From Citrus sinensis (taxonomy: Eukaryota > Streptophyta > Magnoliopsida > Sapindales > Rutaceae): a stretch of DNA of 64,000 nucleotides. Each line of letters begins with the position of its first letter. Positions within the stretch are counted from its first letter, which is position 1. Made by a program: the position numbers and the translations under genes. Positions 13,024 through 23,979 of this stretch are shown here, in pieces. The notes under the pieces are model-generated. The model worked only from the letters and a program-made list of their open reading frames with translations, ran no database searches and was not told where the DNA came from. The stretch covers positions 16,283,501 to 16,347,500 of the forward strand of contig NC_068557.1 in NCBI RefSeq assembly GCF_022201045.2, read 5' to 3'.

Positions 13024-14571
13024 TGTTGGGAAAATATGCTCTTTAAAAGCATATGTGTTTATTTAATTGTAATAAACAATTTTTTCTGATTAATAAAATA
13101 AATGAGGTATTTTATTCAAATATCTTAATTGCATTAATATTTGTATTAAAGTCCATTTAATCATATTATATGTATTTATGTGATCACCATGTGGATTCAC
13201 AGAAGACATAAATACAAGTTATCTTATGATTAAATAAATTTAGTTCGCAGTTGATAAATAAAGTTGGGCACTTTATTTAGGTATAGACTGTAATAAATTC
13301 ATTGAATGATTTGTCTTAATCATGTATGAATTTATTGATGTAGTACGACTACATTGAACAGGATCACATATGAGATTTAATTAACTTTGTAATAACTGTC
13401 AGACTTATTAAATCTCATAGGCGTTGATTTTATTGTAATCTTAATCTTGAGTTAATTATGATTTCATGATTGTGATTGTTATTTCATTTGAGTTACCTAT
13501 GGGCACGACACATCCTTGTGATCAAGATTACCCGGTATCTTGGTGGGAGCAATTATGAGTATTGGAGTTATGGATTAACAATATAGAATTTGTACAACAC
13601 ATCTCTTGATAGGTTTTCGGTACTTGATCATAGAATTCTCTGGCCAGAGTGTGTCAACATATTTAGTATGTTGAAAATGATCATTAGAGAAAACCAGTAA
13701 GGATCAAGGAATAAGATGTTATTAAATTGATTGGACAGTTGAGATATCAATTTAATTAACGATGTGGTACAAAGGATTGTGCAGTAAAGAAATCAATGTG
13801 GCTTGGGACGAATTATTATTCGAGCATACAATTATGGAAGTCAGTTCCAATCTTTTAGTGGAGTAGATTTGGAATTAAATAATTGGGCTAGTTTAATTAC
13901 ATGCCTAATTATTGTAGCCACTATTGTATGTTCCCAAATGATCCCCGGGTTAGCTCATTTAATTGATTGCACCACTACTGGACTAATAAGTAAGATAACT
14001 AGCAATTTGGGTCAAAAGCCTAAATATATCATTTAGTGGGAGGCTCCATTTAATTAGCTTTTGTATAAGGGGCCTTATGTTATTTTACAAGGTGGGTCCC
14101 CTATTGAAAAAGCAAATAACGTGGGTTTTGATTTTTCATTATTTGGAGCCTAGGGTTTTCACTAAAGGGAGATATATAAGGCTTATTTTTCTCAACAAAA
14201 AAAAAAAAGAAGCCACTTTATACAAATCAGAGAATAAGATTTTTCTCTCCATTATTGAGAGAAAGATTTTCTCGTGCTAGTTGCTTTGGTAGTGATAAAG
14301 GCGCCCACACGTCAAGTGCAGATCGAACCTGAGTCATAACCTGGAAGATCATTGGAGACTGTTCGTGATCTAACAAGCGTGGTGGTGACGGATCGTGATC
14401 TAACAGGAGTGGTGGTGGCGGATCGTGATCTAGGAGCCTAAAACACTTCAGCGGAAAAAGCCAACTCGGATTTTCAAGGTACGATTTCTAGAATACGAAT
14501 TCTCATATATTATATGAGAGCGATCTTCAAAAGGTTTAATAAAAATTTAAAAACCTAATTTTTCCCCAACA
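13024..14571 (+). repeat. 5' LTR of the copia element
   Basis: 1548 bp, beginning TGTTGGGAAAATATGC and ending CCCCAACA, with the expected TG...CA ends. It contains a TATA-like box, GATATATAAG, at 14171-14180, about 400 bp before its end, which probably sets the start of the element's RNA. Near its 3' end TCGTGATCTA recurs with a 30-bp spacing at 14363, 14393 and 14423. The 77- and 67-codon open frames inside it are repeated in the 3' LTR only because the LTR is duplicated; they are not genes. Confidence 0.95.
14171..14180 (+). promoter_or_regulatory. TATA-like box in the 5' LTR
   Basis: GATATATAAG, placed as expected for the U3 promoter; the same motif is at 21485-21494 in the 3' LTR, where it would fire outward into the 3' flank of WIP gene 1, antisense to that gene. 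Confidence 0.6.
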
Positions 14572-14573
14572 AT

Positions 14574-14585
14574 TGGTATCAGAGC
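14574..14585 (+). other. Primer-binding site (initiator Met-tRNA type)
   Basis: TGGTATCAGAGC starts two bases after the LTR end. This is the standard sequence complementary to the 3' end of plant methionine tRNA that primes minus-strand DNA synthesis in many plant copia elements. Confidence 0.93.
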
Positions 14586-16500
14586 CATCTCATATTAATA
14601 TATAAGAATTTCGTATGAAATCATTCTTGAAATTTATGTATTAGAGTGGCACAATTTATTCAGATATATATTAATTGTTTAATATATGAATAAAGCATGT
14701 TTTGTTTTGTCTTAATTCATGGTTAGATTTTCCGTTGTATTTTTTCTTTGGATCTGTAACAAGAGGGGTGATTTTTTATCATCATGTTTCTCTCTTGATT
14801 TATTTTACTGTTATAGAATTTTTGTAAGCCAAAAATTGGCCTAGGAAATTTGTAATTTAATCTCGGATTTTCAAGATCGGAGCGACGGAGGCCGGAAATT
14901 TTGACAGCGGCAACCAGCAGCAAGCAGCGCGTGGCCAGCAGCACATGCTGCCAACAAGCGCGCGCTGCATGCGCAGCGGCAGCAGCGCGCGGCTCGCAGC
15001 ACACGCTGCCAGCAGCGCGCGCTGCAAGCCAGCAGCAGCAGCACGCAGCAGCCAGCGCTTGCGGGAAGCGTGGCTTGTGCGCGCAGCACGCGCTGGCACA
15101 GGCTGCTCGCACAGCAAACAGCGCGCGCGGCCAGCGTGGCCAGTAGCGCCAGCTGCACGAGCAGCAAGTTGCGTGCGCGAGTTTGGAGCGTTTCCGGCGA
15201 CATGGCGGCGGGTGGTTCGGCGTCGGAGATGGTCGGAAAATCATGAACAGCGGCTGGATTTTTTTGGAGATGGCGGCTGGGGAAGAGAGGAAGAAAAATA
15301 TGGATTTAGGGTTACATGGTTTTTATCATGGAGGTCCCTATGGTTCCATAATTTTTCATTTGGGTAGAAAGGTTTTTAATTTTTTGCATTTAAATCCAAA
15401 AACAGTTTTGGGTTTAATGAATCCTAGTTTTAGGCCCAATTTCAATTGGGCTTAATGGATTAAAAATGCATAGACAAAATTAAATACATTAAATTTATTT
15501 TTGGTCCAAAAGTTTTATTTTAATAAAAAAAAATAATAATAAAACTATTTATTTATTTATTTTTTTTTAAAATTAAAAATTGGACCAATTATAAATTTAA
15601 AAGCCCAATTTCCCCTAGTCCATTAACAAAGACAAGATTATGGAAGATGGACATTGACAAGAAGCCCAATGAAGATTAGGCTTAGGTTAATGTATTTTTC
15701 ATTATTAGGAAAGCCATGAATTAAGATTATTTAATTGTTTTTCTATATGTTATGTTTTGGATGATAACATGCCATGATAACATGTCATATAGAATAGGTA
15801 GTGCCACTCTATGCATAATGATACATATCATTCATTAATTATGAATTTCATTTTATTGTTTGAAATTTGCACATGCTTAATAATATTTGATATCATCTAG
15901 ATAATATTATAGGAAGCATGCAATTAACAATATGTATGTTTTAAAAAGGAAAAACCAATTTTAAAATATTGAGTGGGAGAGGGAAAATTCAAGATAATTT
16001 TCCCACGGGCTCCATTGTTAGTTCAATAATAAAATTATATATATACCTCGACTTCATGATACGGTGATGCTCCCTACGGAGGGTATATATATTAGATATT
16101 TTATTTGATGAACTTCAAAGATAAAATTGAAATATTTTTCAATCGATTGTTCACCCCAACGGTGACTATTGATATGAAAAATACGTAGATTGAAACAATG
16201 GTTATACACTCAACTAAAGTTTGTTATTAACCTTCCCAACGAAGCTCTGTTAACAAATTTAGGCCCAAAAAGATAACGATAATTATTTATCATGTCTTTA
16301 CATGAAAGTAAATAATCTAATGGATAATTGGGTCTAGTAAGTGTAGACATGACTTCCCCAACGGATAGCTTGTCAAAGCGGTACTAGATTATCGTTACAA
16401 TAAATTAAAATGCATTTATGGTTTTTTGCATTTTTGTCATTTATTGTGAATATTGTTTCAAAGTATTTATGCATGTTTATTTTGTTTTGTTTTTCAGAAA
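14586..16500 (+). other. Long copia leader with an extreme GC-rich block
   Basis: About 1.9 kb between the primer site and gag. Bases about 14890-15190 are dense in GCAGC and GCGCGC motifs and far richer in G+C than anything else in the window. Open frames in every direction there give only Ala/Cys/Arg-rich low-complexity strings, so it is not read as a gene. The rest is AT-rich. Just before the gag ATG lies a strong splice-acceptor-like stretch, a T-rich tract ending TTTTTCAG at about 16490-16497. Confidence 0.7.
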
Positions 16501-17325
16501 ATGTCTTCCATCAACCCATTATTAATTATCCTTGTTAAAAATGAACTCACTGGCGAAAATTATTTAGATTGGAAACGCAATCTATTTAATATTCTCACTG
16601 CTAAGGGAAGCAAATATGTGTTGACCCAGCCTTGCCCTCCTGAACCATCTTTATACGATTATAGAAATCAGAGGGAGCCTTATGAGAAATGGTGCGAAGC
16701 TAACAAAATGGCTAAGCGCTATATATTGGCTTCGATTTCTGTGGAACTGCATAAGAAATATCGGAGCATGGAAACAGCCACTGAAATAATGGCTAGTCTT
16801 CATCAGATGTTTGGGCAAAATACCCATTTTGCCAGAGAAGCAGCATTAAAACGTATCACAGATACTAAGATGGAAGAGGGCACAAAAGTTCGTGATCATG
16901 TCCTCAAAATGATGGACTATTTGAATGAGGTAGAGATTCATGGTGTTCAAATCAATGATAAATCAAAGATTAACATGGTGATTGAATCTTTACCTGATAC
17001 ATTCAAAGAGTTTAAGGTCAGCTATATCTTAAACAATAAAGATATGACCTTAATTGAATTAATGCACGAACTACATGCTATAGAAGAATTTTATCATAGC
17101 AGAAAACTTCCTGAAAAAGGATTCCCTTCAAGGCTTAAGTCGAAAGACAAGAATGAGCAAGCAAGAGTTGGGATCAGCAAACTGTCCACTAAAAGAAGTG
17201 GCAAGCCAAAAGGCAAGTGTTACAAATGTGGACAGAAGGGTCACTGGAAGAAAGATTGTCCTAAGATTATTAAAATCAGGTATAGGAAATCTTTAAGCTT
17301 CCTAATTAGTTCAGATTTCTATTGA
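16501..17325 (+). CDS. Copia gag (UBN2-type) with CCHC zinc knuckle
   Basis: The start is the ATG at 16501 (MSSINPL); the longer frame begins at a TTG and is not a start. 274 residues. The N-terminal part (NELTGENYLDWKRNLFNIL) matches the gag-polypeptide-of-copia fold. A middle section around REAALKRITDTKMEEGTKV is typical, and residues near 240-254 form a CCHC knuckle, CYKCGQKGHWKKDC, for RNA binding. Gag would build the virus-like particle. The frame is intact and ends at TGA 17325. An AG/GTATAG donor at 17279/17280 and a TTTTCAG acceptor ending 17388 could remove 109 nt and change the last residues to KPRD with a stop at 17402-17404. Such splicing is seen around gag in some plant copia elements, but is only inferred here. 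Confidence 0.88.
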   Translation: MSSINPLLIILVKNELTGENYLDWKRNLFNILTAKGSKYVLTQPCPPEPSLYDYRNQREPYEKWCEANKMAKRYILASISVELHKKYRSMETATEIMASLHQMFGQNTHFAREAALKRITDTKMEEGTKVRDHVLKMMDYLNEVEIHGVQINDKSKINMVIESLPDTFKEFKVSYILNNKDMTLIELMHELHAIEEFYHSRKLPEKGFPSRLKSKDKNEQARVGISKLSTKRSGKPKGKCYKCGQKGHWKKDCPKIIKIRYRKSLSFLISSDFY

Positions 17326-17404
17326 TTCATACAATAATGAATTCTGAGATAACTAATCTTATTTGTAATTCATTTATTTGGTTTTCAGGAAACCAAGAGA
17401 TTAA

Positions 17405-18579
17405 GTGAAGAAAGCTTCAAACAGCAGTTGAGGACGTGCTAGTTTATATCAATTGAAAGACTAGATCAATTTTACAAGACTTTAGTTTTGATATTTGTCT
17501 TTATATTAGAGGAATTTAATTTCGGTGGCTTGTTTTAATAAACAGGAGTACACTGTTATTTATGGATCCTCTGTTTATTACTTATTTTGGTTATTTATAA
17601 AGACAATTTATATCATAGAAGTACATTGATCTATTCAAAGTAAGATATAATGATAAAAAGTATATGCATTTATCTAAGAAAAGAAATGTTTCTTCTAACC
17701 AAAAATCACCTCTGATATTTATGCTTAAGTCATATAAACTATAATAAGATTTTAAGAAAATGATTAATGATAGACTTGTTGGCCTATTAAGATTGATCAT
17801 TGTAACTCTATAAATCTTATTTAGAAAAGTAATATGACAAGGATGCTCTTCATGAGCTAAAAGCATAACATTGTATTTGATGATTTAGCGCATACAAATG
17901 TATACGGACTAATCATTTTACATGTTATAAGAGGTTATGAGTATTCTATCAATCTTGTTGATGAATATTCATTTTATTTATGTTTGTCTAAATGCGTCAT
18001 GATTCCATTGCTTTTGAAATTCAAAAGAGAACGTGGATAAGACAGAAGCAATTAGACAGGAACATAAAAGAACTTCGATATGATCGAAACAAAGAATATC
18101 TCTATGGAGAATTCAAGTACTATTTGGTTGTCAATGAACACTATGATACAATAGTGTAATTAAATGGAGAAACAAGATTCTTTTGGATAAGACAAGATAT
18201 ATACTAAGTGGTTTATCATTTACCTTTTTTGATTCCAGATACTAGAATTTGAAACTACAAAGTTTATTGAACTAAGTTTCATCTATCTCGGTGTCTACTA
18301 CTCCAAGATATTATGAAGAAGTCACAAACATAGTTTGAGACACATTCGTATTTGGAGTTTACTAGAATCAGAGATAGAGCAGATGAATTCGTGTTCAGAA
18401 GCTTGCATGTTTTAGGTATCTTAAAGGAATAAGGGAAAGTCTGAATTATAGTCCTCAAGATAGGAATGTATTTATTATTTACTTTCTTTGAGGAAGACTA
18501 TATAATGACTTATAACCTAAGAGTAAGGTAAAACTAGAGAAGCAAAAGAGATCAGGTTGATGCTCAGCTTTCAACACCT
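17405..18579 (+). pseudogene. Copia pol, decayed protease/integrase section
   Basis: No continuous frame. At about 17900-18160 fragments in two frames resemble the integrase core: RGYEYSINLVDEYS (the usual RGYEYFITFIDDYS context) and, after a shift, IKELRYDRNKEYLYGEFKYY, which corresponds to the conserved LRSDRGGEY...EF block but with the RGGEY glycines replaced. No retropepsin active site could be found, and the segment is much shorter than a full copia protease plus integrase, so deletions are likely. This part cannot support autonomous transposition. Confidence 0.75.
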
Positions 18580-20174
18580 GTTATAGAACAGGAAGAACAG
18601 CAACAACCAGCTGATCAGTACAGGATTATCCTTGAACAACCATCACTTTTAGAACCTCGTCGTAGTGGGAGGGTAACTAGGTTACCTGAGAGATACATGC
18701 TTTTGGGAGAAACCTATAAGGCTATCTCAGATGAACATGTATAAGATCCCACTAGTTACAACGAAGCTCTAATAGATAGATATGTTGAATTTTGGAAAAA
18801 GGCCATGAATCAAGAAATGGAATCTATGTATTCCAATAAAGTCTGGGAACTTGTAGAGGCACCAAATGGGGTAAAACCTATAGGGTGCAAGTGGATCTAC
18901 AAGAGAAAAAGAGGAGTAGACGGAAAGGTGGAAACATTTAAAGCAAAATTAGTAGCCGAATGGTTTACTCAGAAAGAAGGAATCAATTATGAGGAAACCT
19001 TTTTCTCCGGTTGCTATGCTTAAATCCATCAGGATTCTGCTCTCCATTGCTGCAGTGCTAGATTATGAAATTTGGCAAATGGATGTCAAGACTGCCTTTC
19101 TTAAACGGGCATCTTGAAGAAAACATCTACATGCAGCAACCAGATGGATTTATACAAAAAGGCCAAGAACACATGGTATGTAAGTTGCAGAGATCCATTT
19201 ATGGATTGAAGCAAGCATCCCGGTCATGGAACATCAGATTTGATCAAGCGATAAAATCGTTTGGATTCATTCAGAACATTGATGAACCATGTGTGTACAA
19301 GAAAATTCAAGAAAAATTTGTAACCTTCCTAATTCTTTATGTAGACGATATTCTTCTAATTGGAAACGATATAGGAGTGTTGACTACAATAAAGAGTTGG
19401 TTAGCAAAACAATTTGATATGAAAGACCTGGGAGAGGCAAGTTATATTCTTGGTATCAAGTTATTACGAGACCGGAAGAATAAAACTTTAGCCTTGTCTC
19501 AAGCGGTCTATATCGATAAGATATTGGCTAGATTTAGCATGGAAAATTCCAAGACTGGTTTATTACCATTCAGACATGGAATTACATTCTCTAAGGATCA
19601 ATCACCTAAAACATCTGAAGAGATAGAGAGAATGAGACGAGTTCCCTATGCAACAGCTGTGGGAAGTCTCATGTATGCCATGCTTTGTACTAGGCTAGAC
19701 ATCTGTTTTGCGGTATGGATGGTTAGCAGATATCAATTTAATCCTGGACCTCAATACTGGACTGCAGTCAAGCATATTATAAAGTATTTGAAAAGAACTA
19801 AAAATTATATGCTTGTGTATTCTGGTGATGAACTTATTCCAGTGGGTTATACTGATTCTGACTTTAAGTCAGATAGGGATTCCAGAAAATCTACTTCTGG
19901 CTATGTGTTTGCATTGGGAAGTGGAGCTATTAGTTGGATGAGTGTGAAACAATCTTGTATCACAGACTCAATAACTAAAGCTGAATATGTGGCTACATCT
20001 GAAGCTGCAAAAGAAGCTATATGGCTCTGCAAGTTCCTACGAAATCTTGAGGTGGTACTTGTTGTAACTGCACCCCTTAAACTATTTTATGATAATGGTG
20101 GTGCGGTAGCTCAATCTAAGGAACCAAGGAACCACAAGAAACAAAACATATTAAAAGGAAGTATCATCTTATAA
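18580..20174 (+). pseudogene. Copia reverse transcriptase and RNase H, frameshifted
   Basis: From about 18580 the frame reads a linker (LEPRRSGRVTRLPERY), hits a TAA near 18742, then continues into the RT (MNQEMESMYSNKVWELVE, CKWIYKRKRG). One frameshift lies near 19000 in a T-run and another near 19105 in an A-run, and the catalytic QMDVKTAFL block lies between them. From 19108 to 20174 the frame is open: YVDDILLIGND is the RT active site (near 19341), and the RNase H part shows YTDSDF, KSTSGY and SITKAEY. The last residues (DNGGAVAQSKEPRNHKK) reach the usual end of copia RNase H but then diverge. The RT and RNase H motifs survive although the polyprotein is broken. Confidence 0.88.
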
Positions 20175-20328
20175 GGGAATAGTGTAGAAAGGTTATATAA
20201 AAGTACCTCAAATGGCATTAGATGCTAAATTGCAGATCTTATTACAATGGCCATTAGTGGGAAACCTTTATAACCTGCACTTAGAGCCCTAGAGCATGTG
20301 CAATATGCCAGATATGCTTTGAGAGCTA

Positions 20329-20336
20329 GTGGGAGA
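20329..20336 (+). other. Polypurine tract of the copia element
   Basis: GTGGGAGA immediately upstream of the 3' LTR start, the position where plus-strand DNA synthesis is primed. Confidence 0.7.
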
Positions 20337-20337
20337 T

Positions 20338-21885
20338 TGTTGGGAAAATATGCTCTTTAAAAGCATATGTGTTTATTTAATTGTAATAAACAATTTTTTC
20401 TGATTAATAAAATAAATGAGGTATTTTATTCAAATATCTTAATTGCATTAATATTTGTATTAAAGTCCATTTAATCATATTATATGTATTTATGTGATCA
20501 CCATGTGGATTCACAGAAGACATAAATACAAGTTATCTTATGATTAAATAAATTTAGTTCGCAGTTGATAAATAAAGTTGGGCACTTTATTTAGGTATAG
20601 ACTGTAATAAATTCATTGAATGATTTGTCTTAATCATGTATGAATTTATTGATGTAGTACGACTACATTGAACAGGATCACATATGAGATTTAATTAACT
20701 TTGTAATAACTGTCAGACTTATTAAATCTCATAGGCGTTGATTTTATTGTAATCTTAATCTTGAGTTAATTATGATTTCATGATTGTGATTGTTATTTCA
20801 TTTGAGTTACCTATGGGCACGACACATTCTTGTGATCAAGATTACCCGGTATCTTGGTGGGAGCAATTATGAGTATTGGAGTTATGGATTAACAATATAG
20901 AATTTGTACAACACATCTCTTGATAGGTTTTCGGTACTTGATCATAGAATTCTCTGGCCAGAGTGTGTCAACATATTTAGTATGTTGAAAATGATCATTA
21001 GAGAAAACCAGTAAGGATCAAGGAATAAGATGTTATTAAATTGATTGGACAGTTGAGATATCAATTTAATTAACGATGTGGTACAAAGGATTGTGCAGTA
21101 AAGAAATCAATGTGGCTTGGGACGAATTATTATTCGAGCATACAATTATGGAAGTCAGTTCCAATCTTTTAGTGGAGTAGATTTGGAATTAAATAATTGG
21201 GCTAGTTTAATTACATGCCTAATTATTGTAGCCACTATTGTATGTTCCCAAATGATCCCCGGGTTAGCTCATTTAATTGATTGCACCACTACTGGACTAA
21301 TAAGTAAGATAACTAGCAATTTGGGTCAAAAGCCTAAATATATCATTTAGTGGGAGGCTCCATTTAATTAGCTTTTGTATAAGGGGCCTTATGTTATTTT
21401 ACAAGGTGGGTCCCCTATTGAAAAAGCAAATAACGTGGGTTTTGATTTTTCATTATTTGGAGCCTAGGGTTTTCACTAAAGGGAGATATATAAGGCTTAT
21501 TTTTCTCAACAAAAAAAAAAAAGAAGCCACTTTATACAAATCAGAGAATAAGATTTTTCTCTCCATTATTGAGAGAAAGATTTTCTCGTGCTAGTTGCTT
21601 TGGTAGTGATAAAGGCGCCCACACGTCAAGTGCAGATCGAACCTGAGTCATAACCTGGAAGATCATTGGAGACTGTTCGTGATCTAACAAGCGTGGTGGT
21701 GACGGATCGTGATCTAACAGGAGTGGTGGTGGCGGATCGTGATCTAGGAGCCTAAAACACTTCAGCGGAAAAAGCCAACTCGGATTTTCAAGGTACGATT
21801 TCTAGAATACGAATTCTCATATATTATATGAGAGCGATCTTCAAAAGGTTTAATAAAAATTTAAAAACCTAATTTTTCCCCAACA
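20338..21885 (+). repeat. 3' LTR of the copia element
   Basis: 1548 bp, collinear with the 5' LTR at a constant offset of 7314 with no indel. The only difference noticed is T at 20828 against C at 13514. The right boundary is followed at once by the CTACT target duplication. Confidence 0.95.
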
Positions 21886-21890
21886 CTACT
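21886..21890. repeat. Copia target-site duplication, right (CTACT)
   Basis: Exact copy of 13019-13023. Confidence 0.9.
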
Positions 21891-21993
21891 ATGATATAAG
21901 GACAAATGATGCCCATTAAGTTTTGGGTAGCACGTCAATTTCATTCACTACTGTGAATCTTTTCACTGTTTAGTGTTCACACACAGGGTAAAT

Positions 21994-22290
21994 CTAGTTA
22001 TAGGGACCCCAATAACTCAAGAGCATAATTTTTCTGAGTGACTCCTCTGATTGATCTATTTTATCTTGCTTGCCAATGCTTCTCTTTTTGGATATCGTTT
22101 TTGAAGAAGAAGAGCTCTCCACTTGAGTAGACACAGCAGGCCACATGTTCTTAATGGCTTGGTGGTGGTGGTGGTGGTGGTGGTGCAAAGGTTCTAAGCT
22201 GGAGTTGCTTTCGTAAAGTTTATCGGTTCTCATTTTCTCTAAGGCTGCAACAGTGCCGGCAAAAGCCCAAGCTTTGCTCTTCCAACTCAT
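21994..22290 (-). CDS. Wound-induced protein (WIP/DUF3774 family), gene 1, divergent
   Basis: 98 residues, start ATG at 22290 (MSWKSKAWAFAGTVAALEKM). An upstream in-frame GTG at 22323 is not a eukaryotic start. The N-terminus aligns with the [20 protein letters not shown] of the other copies. The C-terminus has the family signature QSEESLR.IM.LS.WGP. Between them is a run of eight histidines encoded by a GGT/CAC repeat (22156-22182), which the other copies lack. The family consists of small plant proteins induced by wounding or low oxygen, with no known enzyme activity. This is the most divergent of the five copies. A TATA-like stretch, TATAATATAAGG on the sense strand, lies at about 22354-22365. 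The copia insertion begins 103 bp past the stop, so the native 3' flank is cut. Confidence 0.85.
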   Translation of the reverse strand: MSWKSKAWAFAGTVAALEKMRTDKLYESNSSLEPLHHHHHHHHQAIKNMWPAVSTQVESSSSSKTISKKRSIGKQDKIDQSEESLRKIMLLSYWGPYN

Positions 22291-22983
22291 GTTTTGTTCT
22301 GAATTTTGATTGAGTGTACTCACTCTTCATCTCTCGGTGACTAAGAATTGAGCTTTGCCTTATATTATAAGGTGATGGGAGCGTAGGCGGTTACAGTTCT
22401 AGCTTGTGGTTTCTGCAGCTGCCGATGGTTCAGTCTGACCAGCGGCCTCTTTTGGTGGCTTTTCAGCCCAGAATCTAAGGAAACAGTTTTGAATTGGACT
22501 ATTGGCACCCCTTTAGAACACTCTAAAAACCCTTTGGATATTTTGCAACTTTAACCTTCATGATAATTATATTTAAGGACAAAATATATCTACTAAATAT
22601 TTTCTACTATTATCAAATATTTCACAAAAAAAATTACTTGGATCCCAAACTACTTAACATCTGATAAAACTCAATTCTCCAAAAATAATCAATATAGGAT
22701 GTAACAAATTGAAATTATAGTGCGCTTACTCTCTAGATTGGAGAACAAAAATTAAATTCAAATTTAGTTGTTGAAATAAAGAGAGGAATAGGTTACCAAT
22801 GAGATTTTGGTCCAATAAGAGAATCTTTACATTTACAATGTTGAGTGCAAGAGTTCAAACCTCTATAAAAATATTATGGGGGTTAATATAGTCCTCCCTC
22901 GGTTATTAAATAATTGCGTGGAGTTAGTGTATTCCTCACTATTCTGTCAAATATTAAAGAAAGTTTAAAGAATATGGACAGTG
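22291..22983. promoter_or_regulatory. Upstream region of WIP gene 1
   Basis: Contains the TATA-like box near 22354-22365 and then AT-rich DNA up to the hAT element. The conserved upstream block shared by WIP genes 2, 4 and 5 was not recognised here. No gene seen. Confidence 0.5.
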
Positions 22984-22991
22984 TTTTAGAG
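22984..22991. repeat. 8-bp target-site duplication, left (TTTTAGAG)
   Basis: TTTTAGAG flanks the hAT element and recurs exactly at 23980-23987; eight bases is the hAT duplication length. Confidence 0.85.
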
Positions 22992-23979
22992 TAGGGATGG
23001 CAATGGGGAGGGGAGGGGAGGGGACCGACCTCCCTGTACCCATCCCCGATATTTTGCGTATGTCCCTGTCCTCTCCCCGTCCTCGTCAGAATTACTTGAG
23101 AGAATCTCCATCCCCTCCCCGAATAATAACAGGGGATCCCCGAGGGTCCCCGATCCCTGAATAACTAATACATTTTTTTTCGATTTTGAGTTAATCATAT
23201 TAAAATAAAAAATTCAAATAAAAGTAAAGTTCGAAATATATCTTACATTAATATCTATTAAAAAAGTCACATACATTAAATTAGTAAGTAACACAACATG
23301 CAAGGGATACAAACTTCTTTTACAAACTATCATGAACAAATTAATAGTATAATACAAAATTGTTACAAATAAAATCGAATTTAGATTCAAAATTAACTTT
23401 TTCAATGGTGGCGTGGGCACTTTATAAATGTGGATTATTCCCTTTACAACACAATAGTTAAATCGGAGCAAATCAAAAGTAAATATTATATTAGATTAGA
23501 TTAGATATTAAAATTGTGATTCGTTGTGGGCAATTATAACATCTAAAAATAAATAAAAAATAGATTTAAGTTTAAAATATTTAAAAAATATTAAAATTAA
23601 AAAAATGTTTGGCTATTAGAATTTACTCGGTCTTTTTAATGTCCTAAATAAAAATTTAGGACTTTAATTAATTAATTAGGCCTAAAAGTTTAATAATATA
23701 AATATTTTGATATTTTTTATTTTTACCAATATTTATAATTTTATAATTTAAATTTTATAATTTATTTACTAGTAATTTTTAAAAATTAAAATGGGGAAAT
23801 AGGTAGGGGATGGGGATTCCACATCATCCCCGTCCCCTCTCCGAATAAGAAATTGGGTAAAAAAATTTCCCCCTCCCCTCCCCGAATAAGAAATTAAGTA
23901 TAAAATTATCCTCATACCCTCCCCGAATAGAGAAAATCCCCAAGGGTACCCGTCCCCGTGGGGATTTTTGTCATCTCTA
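22992..23979. mobile_element. Non-autonomous hAT element, 988 bp
   Basis: The left end is TAGGGATGGCAATGGGG and the right end, read on the complement, is TAGAGATGACAAAAATCCCC. These are short imperfect terminal repeats of the type seen in many plant hAT elements. A perfect 8-bp target duplication, TTTTAGAG, flanks it. The sub-terminal regions are rich in repeated CCCCGAAT / CCCTCCCCG motifs (23030-23150 and 23810-23960), the clustered short motifs that hAT transposases bind. The centre is AT-rich and encodes no transposase; the 85-codon minus frame at 23214-23471 has no recognisable domain. Confidence 0.85.

Larger units (their letters stand above)
13024..21885 (+). mobile_element. Ty1/copia LTR retrotransposon, complete insertion with broken pol
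   Basis: An 8.86-kb element in plus orientation. The order is 5' LTR (13024-14571), methionine-tRNA primer site (14574), a long leader with a GC-rich block, gag (16501-17325), degenerate protease/integrase traces, RT and RNase H (about 18580-20174), a short purine tract (20329-20336) and 3' LTR (20338-21885). RT precedes the window's end of pol and follows integrase, which is the copia gene order. The LTRs differ at only one base noticed by eye (C at 13514, T at 20828), so the insertion is young, yet pol carries stops, frameshifts and apparent deletions. It sits 103 bp beyond the stop codon of WIP gene 1. Confidence 0.95.

Noticed and set aside
13803..14280. Two small open frames (77 and 67 codons) that occur identically again at 21117-21594
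   Set aside because: They lie inside the two LTRs and are identical only because the LTRs are; no domain and no reason to think they are translated.
14890..15190. GC-rich block as a CpG-island promoter of a host gene
   Set aside because: It sits inside the copia element between the primer site and gag, with no host exon near it.
14723..15367. Several overlapping Ala/Cys/Arg-rich open frames of 81-173 codons on both strands
   Set aside because: They come from the GC-rich low-complexity block in the copia leader, where stop codons are rare in every frame; no recognisable protein.
22288..22323. Extended N-terminus of WIP gene 1 (and similarly 26353-26392 for gene 2)
   Set aside because: The longer frames begin with GTG and the extra residues have no counterpart in the other copies; the internal ATG matches the family start.
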